This document shows, piece after piece, positions 22,584-33,259 of a stretch of DNA of 64,000 bases (its first letter is position 1; every line of letters starts with the position of its first letter). Position numbers and translations under genes: made by a program. The stretch is from contig JAPFFF010000037.1 of assembly GCA_039105265.1 (NCBI GenBank), positions 992,001 through 1,056,000 of the forward strand. Reading direction: 5' to 3'. The notes beneath the pieces were generated by a model. That model ran no database searches and was not told where the DNA came from. It saw only the letters and a list, made by a program, of their open reading frames with translations. This DNA is from Tritrichomonas musculus (lineage: Eukaryota > Parabasalia > Tritrichomonadida > Tritrichomonadidae).

Positions 22584-22963
22584 CATGTAAACTAAGTTTT
22601 TTAATTATTACCTTATTCACAAAAAAATTGTGAGTTTTTAATTCAAATTTTCTATGAGTCTTCAGAAAGTAGAACGATAAGTAGGGACAAATTATTATTT
22701 TTAAAATACCATATCTTTCAATTTTGAGAAGATGAAAATAAAAAAAAAGAATATAAAAAAGTTATTTATTCAGGAAAAATACATTTCAAATAGCTTTGGG
22801 AGCTTTTGAGGGCTAAGTCCAATTGGTTAAGGTAATAGCGGGAGCCTCAACCTGAGATGAATGAAAGTATTCATGCCTTTATAACTTAAAAAAAAATATT
22901 TAGCTTTATTCAAATTTGAGAGGACGATAAGAAGGGACAAATTAAAAAACTTAGTTTAACATG
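22584..22963. repeat. Palindrome-ended repeat, about 380 bp
   Basis: CATGTAAACTAAGTTTTTTA at the left is matched on the reverse strand at the right with one extra T, giving a TIR of about 23 bp. Inside, a 23-base direct repeat (GACGATAAG-AGGGACAAATTA) occurs at 22672-22695 and 22922-22943. A locally GC-richer patch at 22808-22885 has a tRNA-A-box-like AATTGGTTAAGG but no proper T-arm. The right end lies close to the 3' side of the kinase gene. Confidence 0.5.
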
Positions 22964-23048
22964 CATTTCAAAAGTTATAACTTTTTCAAAAGGGACGTTT
23001 ACCATTTATACTCATTTAATAAAAAAAATATAAATTGAATTTTGAAGT

Positions 23049-24392
23049 TTATTTATCTTCAGGATTTGTTAAAGTAAAACCTTGGAATGTAGCTTGTGTT
23101 TCAGGAGCAATAGTTCCAGGCTCAAAAGAAAATCCAGTATTTTCGGCTGTGAATCTAGGATCAAAGTTTGAAGTATCAGTTTCGCTTTGAATTTTAGGTA
23201 TCCATTCTGGTTCTATTCTCTTATTAAGTACGTCTTCCCAATTCAATCCTGCGAAAAATGGATCTTTTTTGATGGCTGCAGCGTCTGTCTCTCCATAGCC
23301 AAGTCTTTTTGTAGGATCTTTTACAAGGAGGCGGCTAATAAAGTTACGTGCTGTTTGTGATATTCTATTGGGATATTCTGGTTCATCGTATACAATTGAT
23401 CTGTAGACATTATTTGGATTATCATCATAAAAAGGTGTTATACCAATTAGCATTTCATATACAAGAACACCATATCCCCACCAATCAACATCTTTTGTAT
23501 ATGGTTTATCTAATATCATTTCAGGTGCCATATAATCTGGTGTTCCACAAAAAGTCGTGGTTGTATCTGAGGCTTTGTTCATACAATTTTTCGTGAGGCC
23601 AAAATCAGTTAACTTGATGTGCCCTTCCGTATCGATTAAAAAGTTATCAGATTTTATATCTCTATATACATATCCAAGACTATGAAGATATTCAAGAGTA
23701 AGGCAAATTTCTGCTGCGTATAGACGTGCTCTATTCTCGTTAAAATATTCTTCTTCTCGAATTCGATTAAATAAATCACCACCACTAACATAATCCAGCA
23801 CAAGAAAAACTTTTTCAGGTGTTTGGAATGAGTAACGAGCTGATACAAGAAAAGGAAAATTAATTTGTAGGAGGATATCACGCTCTATAATTGTTGCATG
23901 AACTTGATCAGATTCTTCAAGTAGTTTTTTATTCATCGTTTTCATAGCATATAATTTACCGTTTTGATTGCATCGTACAAGCTGAACCTTTCCAAAAGAT
24001 CCTCTACCAAGTACTTTAATGCAAGTAAAATCGTCAAGTGAATAGCGGTGTTCTGATTGAGGAGTATTTTTCACATCTTTTTTCTCTGGAGCTTTTTTAT
24101 TTATGCAACTTTTTAAAATATTCATCCAATCAGAACAATCTTTTTCATTTTCAGCTACAATAATATATGTTCTTACATTGGGCAACACAATTTTGAATGA
24201 GTTTTTATTTTTTAAATCATTGTTAACATCAACTGATGTGGCTTTTGAGAGGTCGATTGTTCCTAAATGTTTTTTACCAGGCTTTTCATAATAGCTGAGA
24301 GCATTTCCAACAAGAACAAACCATCTTTTCTTCCAATTTTTAACAACTTTTCCTTTTTTAGATAGCCATCCTTCTTTTAAAGTCTGAGACAT
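23049..24392 (-). CDS. PH-domain AGC-family Ser/Thr protein kinase (Akt/PKB-like)
   Basis: A kinase that would bind phosphoinositides at membranes through its PH domain and phosphorylate Ser/Thr substrates. The 447-residue layout matches Akt/RAC kinases: PH domain residues 5-97, glycine loop GRGSFGKV (129-136), Lys151, catalytic YRD with Asp245 (Tyr in place of the usual His, as in AGC kinases), DFG 263-265, T-loop FCGTPDYMAPE (281-291), and an AGC C-terminal tail with NFDPRFT and a hydrophobic motif FQGFT (436-440). All catalytic residues are present. The T-loop Thr and the hydrophobic-motif Thr440 suggest the usual PDK1/TORC2-type activation (inference). It is transcribed divergently from the WD40-like gene across a 1.05 kb AT-rich spacer. 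Confidence 0.95.
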   Translation of the reverse strand: MSQTLKEGWLSKKGKVVKNWKKRWFVLVGNALSYYEKPGKKHLGTIDLSKATSVDVNNDLKNKNSFKIVLPNVRTYIIVAENEKDCSDWMNILKSCINKKAPEKKDVKNTPQSEHRYSLDDFTCIKVLGRGSFGKVQLVRCNQNGKLYAMKTMNKKLLEESDQVHATIIERDILLQINFPFLVSARYSFQTPEKVFLVLDYVSGGDLFNRIREEEYFNENRARLYAAEICLTLEYLHSLGYVYRDIKSDNFLIDTEGHIKLTDFGLTKNCMNKASDTTTTFCGTPDYMAPEMILDKPYTKDVDWWGYGVLVYEMLIGITPFYDDNPNNVYRSIVYDEPEYPNRISQTARNFISRLLVKDPTKRLGYGETDAAAIKKDPFFAGLNWEDVLNKRIEPEWIPKIQSETDTSNFDPRFTAENTGFSFEPGTIAPETQATFQGFTLTNPEDK

Positions 24393-25440
24393 TAATAACG
24401 TAAAAAAAAAAATGTTTATTTTTTGAGCTCATAATGAGAAAACTTTTTGAATATCAACTTTGAAATATTTCAGAGAATGATTCAGTATATTATTTTCTGA
24501 TATAAGAGTTTGGTTCAGTTTTTTTTTTAATAAAACTCTACCTGTTTACATGTATTGATAATAATAATATAATAATAAATGTAATTGTATAGTTTTTCAT
24601 CTTATAAATGAAATATTCCATGTTTTAAAAGGTATTTAAAAAGATATGTTATCTTTAAATATTTTTTATATAAAAATGTTTAAGAATAATTGAATCATTA
24701 TATTTTCAAATTTAAATTTTGAATATATTATTTTTTGTAGTATTTGGGCCATATCATAATAATGAGCAATTTATATGTTTTTTTTATATTTAAAATGATT
24801 AAATATTAATATAAAATTTTTAAAAATTGCATTATATATTAAATATTTAGCTTTTTTAAAAAAAATGCTAATATATAATTATGTTATTCTATGTATATAA
24901 TCATATAAATTAATATAATTAGATGATATACATGGTATTATTTTTAATTTATAGGTATTATCATTCATTCTGCATTTTTTTAAAAAAAGTAAATATTATA
25001 TCTTCATATAACTTTATTTATTCCTATTCATTTAAATAAAATGTATTAATAAATATGTTGATATTTTTAATAATAATAATAAATAAAGTTTTCTATAATA
25101 TATTAAAAAAGATAAATAGAATTCCAACCAATTTAAATGCTATTCCTAGATATAATGCGATATAAATCTATAATATATATGTATACACCAATTTTATAAG
25201 ATTATATTTAAGTTTATTTTAATAATGATGAATGTCAAAAATAATGAAAAGGAAATTTTTTATTTCTATTTCGGATTTTATTAAAGAATAAGAATATTAT
25301 GTTGATAAACAATTAATATCAACTATTAAATGGACTTTAAATTAGATAATTATAAAATAAATTAATTAATTAAAAAAAAAACGTTTTGGTTATATATAAT
25401 AAATCCTATTTTTTGGTTAACCATATTTTTTATATAAATA
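24393..25440. other. AT-rich divergent intergenic spacer
   Basis: This 1.05 kb spacer separates two divergent start codons and presumably holds both promoters. I find no clear TCA(C/T)(T/A) initiator close to either ATG, nor any repeat or RNA. Confidence 0.5.
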
Positions 25441-28400
25441 ATGAATCTTGATACAACAGATATTGTACTTCCACCAGATTTTTCTTTTAAAGAAATGTTA
25501 GATGAAACTCTTGATTCTTACAATGTTTTAGCAGTTGACACGAAAAATGATTATTTCTCAATATGGATTTTTCCAAACGACAAAAGTACCTCATCTGAAC
25601 AGTTAATTGGACGAATAAAAAAGTGGAATGAAGATCTTAAGCCAAAAAATGATGAATTATATAACAGAATCTTAGTTTTCGATACTTTAGATGAGAATGG
25701 TTATTATTATTGTTGGCATCTTTTTTATTCTCGCACGCTCGAATTTTTATGTTTTCGTGGCGATGATGTTTTTGATGTTGAAAAACATGCTATATGTATT
25801 CAATTAGTTGATCTTCTGAAAGTAATTAAAAACTACGAACTTCTTCCAATTTTTCCTTCTCGAATCATATTAAAAGATGATCTATATGTTCAATTTTCCA
25901 ATTTATATCCTCCAAATCCAATTGATGAGGAAGCATTTATTATGGGTTATTTCGAAGAAGGCGCTACGAATGAATCTCTCATTATCAAAATTATTGGCCT
26001 TATTTGGGACGATGACAATGAAGAACAAACAAAACAAAGATTCAATGATTATCAAAATTTTACGAATTCATGCCCAGAGTGGGCCCAAGAATTTTTAACG
26101 TTGTATAACAGTGACACCTCCTCGATCAAGAAATCCAAAATACCATCATTATTATACCTAGATCTTGTTCGATCAAAAGTCACTTTAGGTCTTCGAGCTC
26201 GAGATTATTCAGCTGCCTATTATGGTCTTACTGAAATGATCTCCCTTGTTGATAATTTGACCATTCAAGAGATAAGAATTCGGGTTTTACCTATAACATT
26301 AGATTTATTTGTTGTTAATAACGACTTAATTTTAGCTTTGATTGTCCTTTTGGTTTTAAAGATTCTAGAAAAGTTTGACAAAGAGAAGAATATTATCAGG
26401 ACACGATATGGTGTTCAAATTCCATCATCTGTCTCTGATCCGACCTTAAAATCGCCTTCAAATTCGGGATATAACGATTACAACCAATCGACTGCGTCGA
26501 ATTACTCAACTAATGGCTATTATTCAAATTCGTATTCATATTCAAATGATTTCGATTCCAAAAGTTTCTCCAAAATAGATGAGAATGATCGCACAGACCA
26601 AAGTCAAAAACTAGAATTATCCACTTTTTTATCATTAATAAAAAAAATTCTGCTATCCAATTTTTCAATTGCAAAATATGTAGTTTTTTGCAATTTCCCG
26701 CAAATCATTAAGTTCATTACTCCGCAAATGGCTCGTAGTATGATTGTTTCCCTTTTGATGATTACCAACAAGGAAGAAAATGAGCACTTAAAAGTCATTT
26801 TTTGCCTAAATTTTGCCAAAATGGCAGATTCGCTGGCTGAAATATCGAAGCCCGAATCGATCAAGCCTTTCATTACCCAACTTTTGTCCATTAAAACGCG
26901 AAACTTGATTGTTCAAGATGTTGTTAACAGCTCTGCGCCTGCCACAACGATTCCCAATGCAGCCAACAATGATCCAGGCAACAACCTCAACTTCAAAGAA
27001 TCGACCAACACTGTCAACTATAGTGAAAATGCTCTTTCATCGCCTCCACTAACAATTTCACCATTGAAAATGGCCTCAACCTCCATGCCGGCGGTTATCC
27101 CCTCAAATGTTGCCAATAACAATAGCAACGATACAAACAATAATGTCGGAATTGTATCGTCCGACGACTTCTTCTTCAAGCTTCATGATTTTCTCCTCCA
27201 ATCGTTGATTGACATGAATCCCGACTATTACAATGTTGATTCAATAATTGAGAGGATGCCCTCGCAAATTATGACACAGACCCAATTTCGCTATTTGATA
27301 AAAAATTATAAAAATGCTTCTCCTTCGATGCTGTTCAAATTCAACATCAGCCCTGCTTTACAATTAAGTCAGCTTTCTTCGCTATCGGCGACCTTTCTCA
27401 AAAAGTTGAAGGAGGTCTCAAATAAGGCGGATTTCAATGCTTTAATTCCTGAGGAACTGGAATTGAATCGTAGAACAGACATGCCGTTATCGTCGCCGCC
27501 GATAGATGATTCAATGCTTGAAATAATAAGGCCGTTTATAGCGAAGCGACTTTTTGAATTCACACAGAATTTCCACTTCAGAAACGAAGCGTCAGTCATG
27601 ACAAAGTCACTGGCGAATAGCTCGTTAACGTCATCGTCAAATATTTCACCTGTCAAGGTGAATTTTCAATTAACGAATCAGCCCTCAAATTCGAACATGA
27701 ATTCGAGTGCATCTAACTCAATGAATCATCCATTGACGACGACATCGATGCTTTCAGCCGGTTCTTCTTCATCGCATAACAAATATTTGAATGCAAAGTC
27801 AATTATTTCACCTTTGAACATTCAGAGTGTAAATTCAATTCTCGATTTGAAATCGATCAATGATTTCACCTTCACAATCGACGGGAAAGGAATTCTGGTC
27901 TGCAACAACAATAGCGTGAAGAGGTACTCATCGAGTTTGAATTCGAGTGAGGATTACGTTTCATTGATACAAATCAATGAGACCATTGAAAAAGTTGTCG
28001 CCTTTCCTGATAGTTTTGTGATATCAGGGAATGAAGCCTCTGGGTCCTTCATACGTTTCTACTACTACAACAACAAGTCGAGGGGACAGTCTCACTCTTA
28101 TCAAAGTCACATCACTTCACTTTCAAGATTTGAGTTGAATAATAACGTATTTTTTGGGCTTTCAAATGGCGACATTTATTTCAATACTCCACTCTCACAG
28201 AAGAGTCCTTTCTTGCTCCTGCAAATTGGCACGAAATTGGGCAGCCCGACATCGATCGTTGAGATGCCGAATTCCTCGAATTACGTCATTTCAACCGACA
28301 GTGGAAACGTCCTTATTTATGACATGAGAATTCAGACGCCATTGAAAAGATTCAGGGCTTCTAACCGTCCCGCCATTGTAGTACCTTCTGACAGCTACAA

Positions 28401-28785
28401 TTTTTGGATGACTTGTGGTCCCTACTGTTCCAAGTTCGACACAACTAGCTTGATGATTAAGCAGAGCATTTCTAGCGGCTCTTCTCATGTTGTCGGCTGC
28501 TGTTGCTTCAATGATTGGCTGGTGACTGCCCACACTGACTTGTCCGTTCTTGCTCTAAATGACAAGAATGTAATTAACTTGAATTCCCCAAAATATAAGC
28601 CTGCGGTTAACTTCATTGACATTGATAAACGTTATTTAAAGGTGAATTTTGACAATAACGTGGTGCCTATTCACGAACATCCCATAAAAACTATAAAGGC
28701 ATCGCCAACTGTTCAAGCGGCTGTAAGTTCTGATGCTAATGGAAGAATTATTTTATGGGCAACACCTGTTGTTGCTAAAAAATAG
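25441..28785 (+). CDS. Large protein with C-terminal WD40-like domain, function unknown
   Basis: 1114 residues. Residues 1-330 are helical and Leu-rich. Low-complexity linkers rich in Ser, Tyr and Asn lie near 335-380, 500-570 and 715-780. From about 790 to the end the pattern is beta-propeller-like: repeated strands with YDMRIQTPLKRF, NGDIYF and a final DANGRIILWA, typical of a last WD40 blade. No enzyme motif is seen. Propellers at the C-terminus of helical-repeat proteins are common in trafficking scaffolds such as Vps15 or BEACH proteins, but I cannot assign it to either. No kinase or BEACH domain is present. Confidence 0.85.
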   Translation: MNLDTTDIVLPPDFSFKEMLDETLDSYNVLAVDTKNDYFSIWIFPNDKSTSSEQLIGRIKKWNEDLKPKNDELYNRILVFDTLDENGYYYCWHLFYSRTLEFLCFRGDDVFDVEKHAICIQLVDLLKVIKNYELLPIFPSRIILKDDLYVQFSNLYPPNPIDEEAFIMGYFEEGATNESLIIKIIGLIWDDDNEEQTKQRFNDYQNFTNSCPEWAQEFLTLYNSDTSSIKKSKIPSLLYLDLVRSKVTLGLRARDYSAAYYGLTEMISLVDNLTIQEIRIRVLPITLDLFVVNNDLILALIVLLVLKILEKFDKEKNIIRTRYGVQIPSSVSDPTLKSPSNSGYNDYNQSTASNYSTNGYYSNSYSYSNDFDSKSFSKIDENDRTDQSQKLELSTFLSLIKKILLSNFSIAKYVVFCNFPQIIKFITPQMARSMIVSLLMITNKEENEHLKVIFCLNFAKMADSLAEISKPESIKPFITQLLSIKTRNLIVQDVVNSSAPATTIPNAANNDPGNNLNFKESTNTVNYSENALSSPPLTISPLKMASTSMPAVIPSNVANNNSNDTNNNVGIVSSDDFFFKLHDFLLQSLIDMNPDYYNVDSIIERMPSQIMTQTQFRYLIKNYKNASPSMLFKFNISPALQLSQLSSLSATFLKKLKEVSNKADFNALIPEELELNRRTDMPLSSPPIDDSMLEIIRPFIAKRLFEFTQNFHFRNEASVMTKSLANSSLTSSSNISPVKVNFQLTNQPSNSNMNSSASNSMNHPLTTTSMLSAGSSSSHNKYLNAKSIISPLNIQSVNSILDLKSINDFTFTIDGKGILVCNNNSVKRYSSSLNSSEDYVSLIQINETIEKVVAFPDSFVISGNEASGSFIRFYYYNNKSRGQSHSYQSHITSLSRFELNNNVFFGLSNGDIYFNTPLSQKSPFLLLQIGTKLGSPTSIVEMPNSSNYVISTDSGNVLIYDMRIQTPLKRFRASNRPAIVVPSDSYNFWMTCGPYCSKFDTTSLMIKQSISSGSSHVVGCCCFNDWLVTAHTDLSVLALNDKNVINLNSPKYKPAVNFIDIDKRYLKVNFDNNVVPIHEHPIKTIKASPTVQAAVSSDANGRIILWATPVVAKK

Positions 28786-29206
28786 ATTTTATATATATAT
28801 ATTTGTGTTTGTAAATATTAAGATTTTGTTAAATTCTGTTTTTAGTATTATTAATTAAAAATTTGCTTTTTTTAAGGTTAGAAATATATAATGGATGATA
28901 AAATAATGCATATTTATAAGCTACAATTGAGATAATTAGAAAAATTAGCCTTTTTTTTTTGAGATATTACTCGCTTTCAAAAAATTAAACTTTTTGTGAT
29001 TCATCATTTGACAATTTAAAACACTTTTATCTTATTAATTAGATTGTAGTTATGATTTAATATTTAATAATTATTAATAATTGAATTAAATATATTATTT
29101 TGATCATTTATATTATGTTTAATGTTGTTTTAAAAAAGCTGAGAAAATGCATTCTATTGGGTATATGAAATGTTTAATGTCGAATTAGATTGTGATGAAT
29201 GTGAAG
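28786..29206. other. AT-rich spacer
   Basis: 3' flank of the WD40-like gene; nothing recognised before the structured stretch that follows. Confidence 0.4.
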
Positions 29207-29437
29207 GAGTCGGTTTTGATGCAATATATATGAAGAAATAGGTACGAAATTCTCGGGGTAGGTACCTAAGACGTTTCATAGATGGTAGTCAGTAGTGGAG
29301 AACCATCTTGGAGAAAATTCTTTTTTTTTTTTTTTTATTTTTTATAAAATAGCCTTTTTTTCATTTTTTAATTTTTTCTTTTTTTATCAGGAGTTCGAGT
29401 TGACGTTGTGGGCTGCAGCCCCTACGGAAACCGACTC
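29207..29437 (+). ncRNA. Candidate structured non-coding RNA
   Basis: A locally GC-richer stretch in AT-rich DNA with four nested potential stems. The closing stem is GAGTCGGTTT (29207-29216) with AAACCGACTC (29428-29437), 10 bp. TAGGTAC pairs with GTACCTA (about 29239-29268). AGATGGT pairs with ACCATCT (about 29280-29308). GGGC pairs with GCCC around TGCA (near 29410-29421). A GTTCGA reminiscent of a Pol III B box lies at 29393-29398. A T-run at 29321-29336 and a long one from 29466 could end Pol III transcripts; the inner run argues against one Pol III transcript spanning both halves. No match to a known RNA class is recognised, and strand is uncertain. Confidence 0.35.
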
Positions 29438-29463
29438 TTATATGCTACGATCGATATCAAAAT

Positions 29464-29500
<37 letters not shown>

Positions 29501-30344
29501 TTACTATTAAAATTAATAAAAATATATAGATTAAAAGAGAGGGGAATGGTGAATAAAAATGGATGTTTCTTTTGATTAAAAGTTGCTCTTTTCTATCTTT
29601 TTAATTAATATTAATTAAGTTAATGTTGACATTGCATCTTGATATGAATGAATCATGTTAATTCAATAACTCCAGGTTTTCACATACTCATCTCTATATG
29701 ATGTTTATCGAGATAATTTCCTTCAGCAAGATTTGTGTTAACACATTCCCCTGTTAGTAGAATATGCATAAAACCTTTTTTGTGGTTAGCCATTTTGTGA
29801 ACATGACTGTTATGGTTTAAGGCTTAATATACCCTCGATTCATCTGTATAAATTGTGGAATCTGAAGAATTGTTATAGTTTTGTACGTGGTGGAATGAGA
29901 AGGACATTCTTTAAAGTAGCATACGTTTTTTTTAAAAATTTCAAAGTGGTGGAATGGATTTAATCCTCTGATCCATAAATTAATTGTAATTGAAGATTTT
30001 CCTTTCGATGGAAAGTATCTCGCTTATTATTTAAAAATTTGGCTAGATCGCTACACATTCGTCGGAGAGACGAAAGGTGCACAAATACAATTTAATTCTT
30101 GCGTAACTCTCCTTTTGCAACCTTTCTTAAGTTCATTAGCAAAGTTCCTTTCATATGAAACCCAGCCGTCTAAAGCGTTCAATGTATTAAAGTGATGTGG
30201 TTAGCGCCCCATTTCACTGGCCATCTTTTTGAGATATCTATAATTCTTACTTTATAGATATAAAATAGGGGTCATTTTGGCATTTTAAGCGGTTAAATAA
30301 TCTAACTTTTTTATATAAGCCAAGGATGTTTTAAAGCAAAAAAG
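29438..30344. other. Spacer with a faint decayed coding trace on the minus strand
   Basis: A 32-base T-run at 29466-29497 is followed by sequence with less extreme AT content. On the minus strand, around 30060-30190, it reads as protein-like (ALDGWVSYERNFANELKK then CKRRVTQELNC). The trace fades on both sides and I cannot name a family. It may be an old gene or transposon remnant. Confidence 0.25.
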
Positions 30345-30482
30345 TAGTTTTTTCGGAAAATGTTTTGAATGATTTTTGATCGTTCAGCCAAATAAATTCA
30401 CAAAAATGTTTCTAAAAAATCAACTTTTTTCTGAAAAATTGTATTATTTTCGAAAAAACTTTTTTTTTCGAAAAACTCCTCA
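30345..30482 (-). repeat. Dispersed repeat, inverted copy of 49744-49945
   Basis: Reverse-complemented, this stretch matches about 49744-49890 with few differences, including TGTGAATTTATTTGGC and GATCAAAAATCATTCAAAAC and the surrounding runs of TTTTTTCGAAAA. It is non-coding and lies upstream of the coiled-coil gene at 30718. Confidence 0.75.
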
Positions 30483-30717
30483 TCATTCAAATACTATTGA
30501 TGTACTCAACATAAAGTATAAATGAATAATATTAATGATATGATGTGAATTATCATACGGCGATTTTGTACTTATTTAAAGTCTGAAGAGAGAATGAATA
30601 ATGAAATCCAATATTTGGTCACGAGCTCGCAAAATCCTCAGATTAAAAATTATCGAGTGAGTCTGATAATAACGTTTTTTTTGATTTACGTTTAAAAAAA
30701 AAAAAAAAAAGATTATA

Positions 30718-32976
30718 ATGAGAGCTTTAAAACGGCCATCAAAAGTAAAATCAGAAAGCCGTAGCTCTTCTACATCATCTACTCGCTCAGCTCCCATTCC
30801 AAAACCGAAAAAATTACAAAAAGCATTAAATTCATTATCAGCTTTTTTGAACAGATTTGACCAAGTTGACCATACAATCTTTGAAACAGTGACAAATTTA
30901 AATTCTTTTATTTGTGATATTCTTGCATCAACACAAAAACACCCTTCTCGTGTTGATTATACTGAATTTCTAAACACTTGGACAAAAATCAAAACTCAAC
31001 TTTCAAACAACATAATTACACTAAATAATACTCAAATATCAACTTTAATTGACGAAGAACTAGGCAAATTTTTAAATATTATAAATCAAGTAGACCAAAA
31101 TCCACCAAACAATCAAAAACAGCAAAGAGATAGCAAAAATGTTGTAAGAGTTATTAATAATGTAGTCAACTCAGCACGAATAAGTTCTAATAAAAAGCAA
31201 TTTGACAAACTCAAAATTCAAATGCAAGGCTTACGCTCAGACTTGTCTCATCAATATGAACCATTCTTCAAAAATTCGCAAATTAATAAAGAATGGAAAG
31301 AGACAATTATCGATGACAGTCGAAGATCACTTGAAAAAATCATATCCTTTTGCGATATAGGAAAAGAACTAGGTTTAACTCAATTTCCTTTTGTAGATGA
31401 AATTTCAATTTTGTTAAATGAACTTTCAAATGAGTATGAAATAAAGAAAGATAACGCAAAATCACTCATCCCAAGACATAGCCCATTGAAGTATGAAAGG
31501 AGATCTACTGAGTTACAGCAAAGTGATGAAAAAACACCAATGAAAGCATTGCAGCCAAACATCAAAAGGGTTCCTTATTCTGCACGATCTAAATCAGAGC
31601 AATCAAGTTCTAAGATCTCTCGAATTCCTAAACCAAAAGAACAAACAACTCCAGATCGATCATTAAAATCGAAAAAAGTCAGATCTTCGTTAGCAAATCC
31701 AATAGATAAAGAACAAAATTTCTCTGAACAAAACAGTGAAACTGATAGTTCAACAAATGACAAAAAATCCAAAGCAGTTATGTCTGCTCGAATATCTAGG
31801 AATACAAATGCAAAGGCAAACTCAAAATCAAACTCTAATCCTGAAAATCCAAATAATAATAAGCCAAAACCAGCACTTTCCCGTTCACAAAAGCCAGTTA
31901 GAGCATCATCAATATCAAATTCATCCAAATTTTCTACATGTTATGATTTGAATTCAACAAATAATACAACAAAAGATGAAAATAATGTTAATGATAAAAC
32001 TTCCAAAAAGAAAGAAATGGTTCCTCTTCAAGAATCACCAAAGATTCAAAGAAAAGAAAATCCAAAGAATAAATTTTCATCAAGTCAACAAGTTACTTTC
32101 AAAAAGGTGAAAATGAATTCTGAAGAAGAAGAATCAAGCAATTCAGGACAAAATGAAAGAAAATATTTCAATTTAAGTTCAATTCAAAATAATAAAATTG
32201 GAGAAAATGATGATTTGATCGAAAATGCAATAAGTAACTTATCTCTTTTTGAAAAAAGATTTGTCAAATATATTGCAACAGTAGGTGCAAATGATTCACT
32301 GGGATATTTTGTGAATGAACTTCGTGCAACACAGAATTCTATTCAAAATAATCAAAAAGCGCTTCCTCAACATATTTCAAAACTGAAAAATTCAATGGAT
32401 CAGATTGAAGAACAAATTGATATTTCTAAGCCCTTATTTGAAATTGAACAGAATTTGGAACAGGCTTTGGACCAAATATCAGATATTTCTAATTCAATGA
32501 CATCTTCAGTTGCATCAAACGCTGAACTTGCAGAAGCCAATTCAATATCAAAACAATTTGAAATCATTAAAGAACAACTTGAGAAGGTAGCTAATGATAG
32601 AAGAAATAATGCTGAAAGCATGCTAACAAATCGGATCGAAGTTGAATTTGAAAAATTTCAAAATGCCGAGTCTACATTTAAAAATGCTCAAGAAAACAAC
32701 GAAACTTTGAAACGATTAAGGAAAGAAAATATTGAAATGAGAAAAGAGCTACAAAGTCATAATAGTAATAAATCAAAAAAGAGTGAGAACTCTCATAAAA
32801 TAGAAAATTATAAAAAAATTATTATAGAAATGAAAGCCGTCAATCAACGATTGTCTGAAATCCAAATTGAAAGAAAAGAAAATCCAGAAGATACCAATGA
32901 GATAGATGCAGAAACTGAAGCCCTACTTGAGCAACAAAATGGATTAATAGAACAGCTTAATAATTTTGACTTTTAA
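30718..32976 (+). CDS. Coiled-coil protein with basic Ser/Pro linker, possible microtubule-associated protein
   Basis: 752 residues. The N-terminus is basic and Ser-rich (SAPIPKPKK near residue 25), then helical to about 250. A basic, Ser/Lys/Pro-rich disordered linker covers about 260-470 and contains ISRIPKPK near residue 301, a possible SxIP motif for EB1-family binding. Long coiled coil runs from about 500 to the end. I recognise no family. The combination of basic linker, SxIP-like motif and coiled coil suggests a cytoskeletal protein (inference, weak). The next gene downstream, in the same orientation, has similar composition. Confidence 0.8.
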   Translation: MRALKRPSKVKSESRSSSTSSTRSAPIPKPKKLQKALNSLSAFLNRFDQVDHTIFETVTNLNSFICDILASTQKHPSRVDYTEFLNTWTKIKTQLSNNIITLNNTQISTLIDEELGKFLNIINQVDQNPPNNQKQQRDSKNVVRVINNVVNSARISSNKKQFDKLKIQMQGLRSDLSHQYEPFFKNSQINKEWKETIIDDSRRSLEKIISFCDIGKELGLTQFPFVDEISILLNELSNEYEIKKDNAKSLIPRHSPLKYERRSTELQQSDEKTPMKALQPNIKRVPYSARSKSEQSSSKISRIPKPKEQTTPDRSLKSKKVRSSLANPIDKEQNFSEQNSETDSSTNDKKSKAVMSARISRNTNAKANSKSNSNPENPNNNKPKPALSRSQKPVRASSISNSSKFSTCYDLNSTNNTTKDENNVNDKTSKKKEMVPLQESPKIQRKENPKNKFSSSQQVTFKKVKMNSEEEESSNSGQNERKYFNLSSIQNNKIGENDDLIENAISNLSLFEKRFVKYIATVGANDSLGYFVNELRATQNSIQNNQKALPQHISKLKNSMDQIEEQIDISKPLFEIEQNLEQALDQISDISNSMTSSVASNAELAEANSISKQFEIIKEQLEKVANDRRNNAESMLTNRIEVEFEKFQNAESTFKNAQENNETLKRLRKENIEMRKELQSHNSNKSKKSENSHKIENYKKIIIEMKAVNQRLSEIQIERKENPEDTNEIDAETEALLEQQNGLIEQLNNFDF

Positions 32977-33259
32977 TATAATTACATTGTTATTTTGTTT
33001 CGAAAATAAAAAGAGAAAATCATGGAGTATCTATTTTTACTTTTTTTAAAAAAGGAATCAGGTTATTTAAGTTAATAAAGTTTCTACATATTATAAAATA
33101 ACATATTGCATGTAGTAATTACTACCATTCATTTACATGGACATAAAATCCTTTTACTCTTATTTATTTTTATGATTCAAATCATAAATATTCATGAATA
33201 ATGATGATTTTCAATTTTTTTTTTTTAAACGGTTTAAAAATATTTCAGGACGTTATTTA

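Noticed and set aside
22802-22885. tRNA gene
   Set aside because: A D-arm-like sequence is present, but no T-arm (GGTTCGA) and no closing acceptor stem can be found.
33194-33259. Upstream start or intron-bearing leader for the coiled-coil gene
   Set aside because: The extra 22 codons come from a T-rich stretch giving a Phe run, and there is no GTATGT donor or ACTAACACACAG acceptor as in trichomonad introns.
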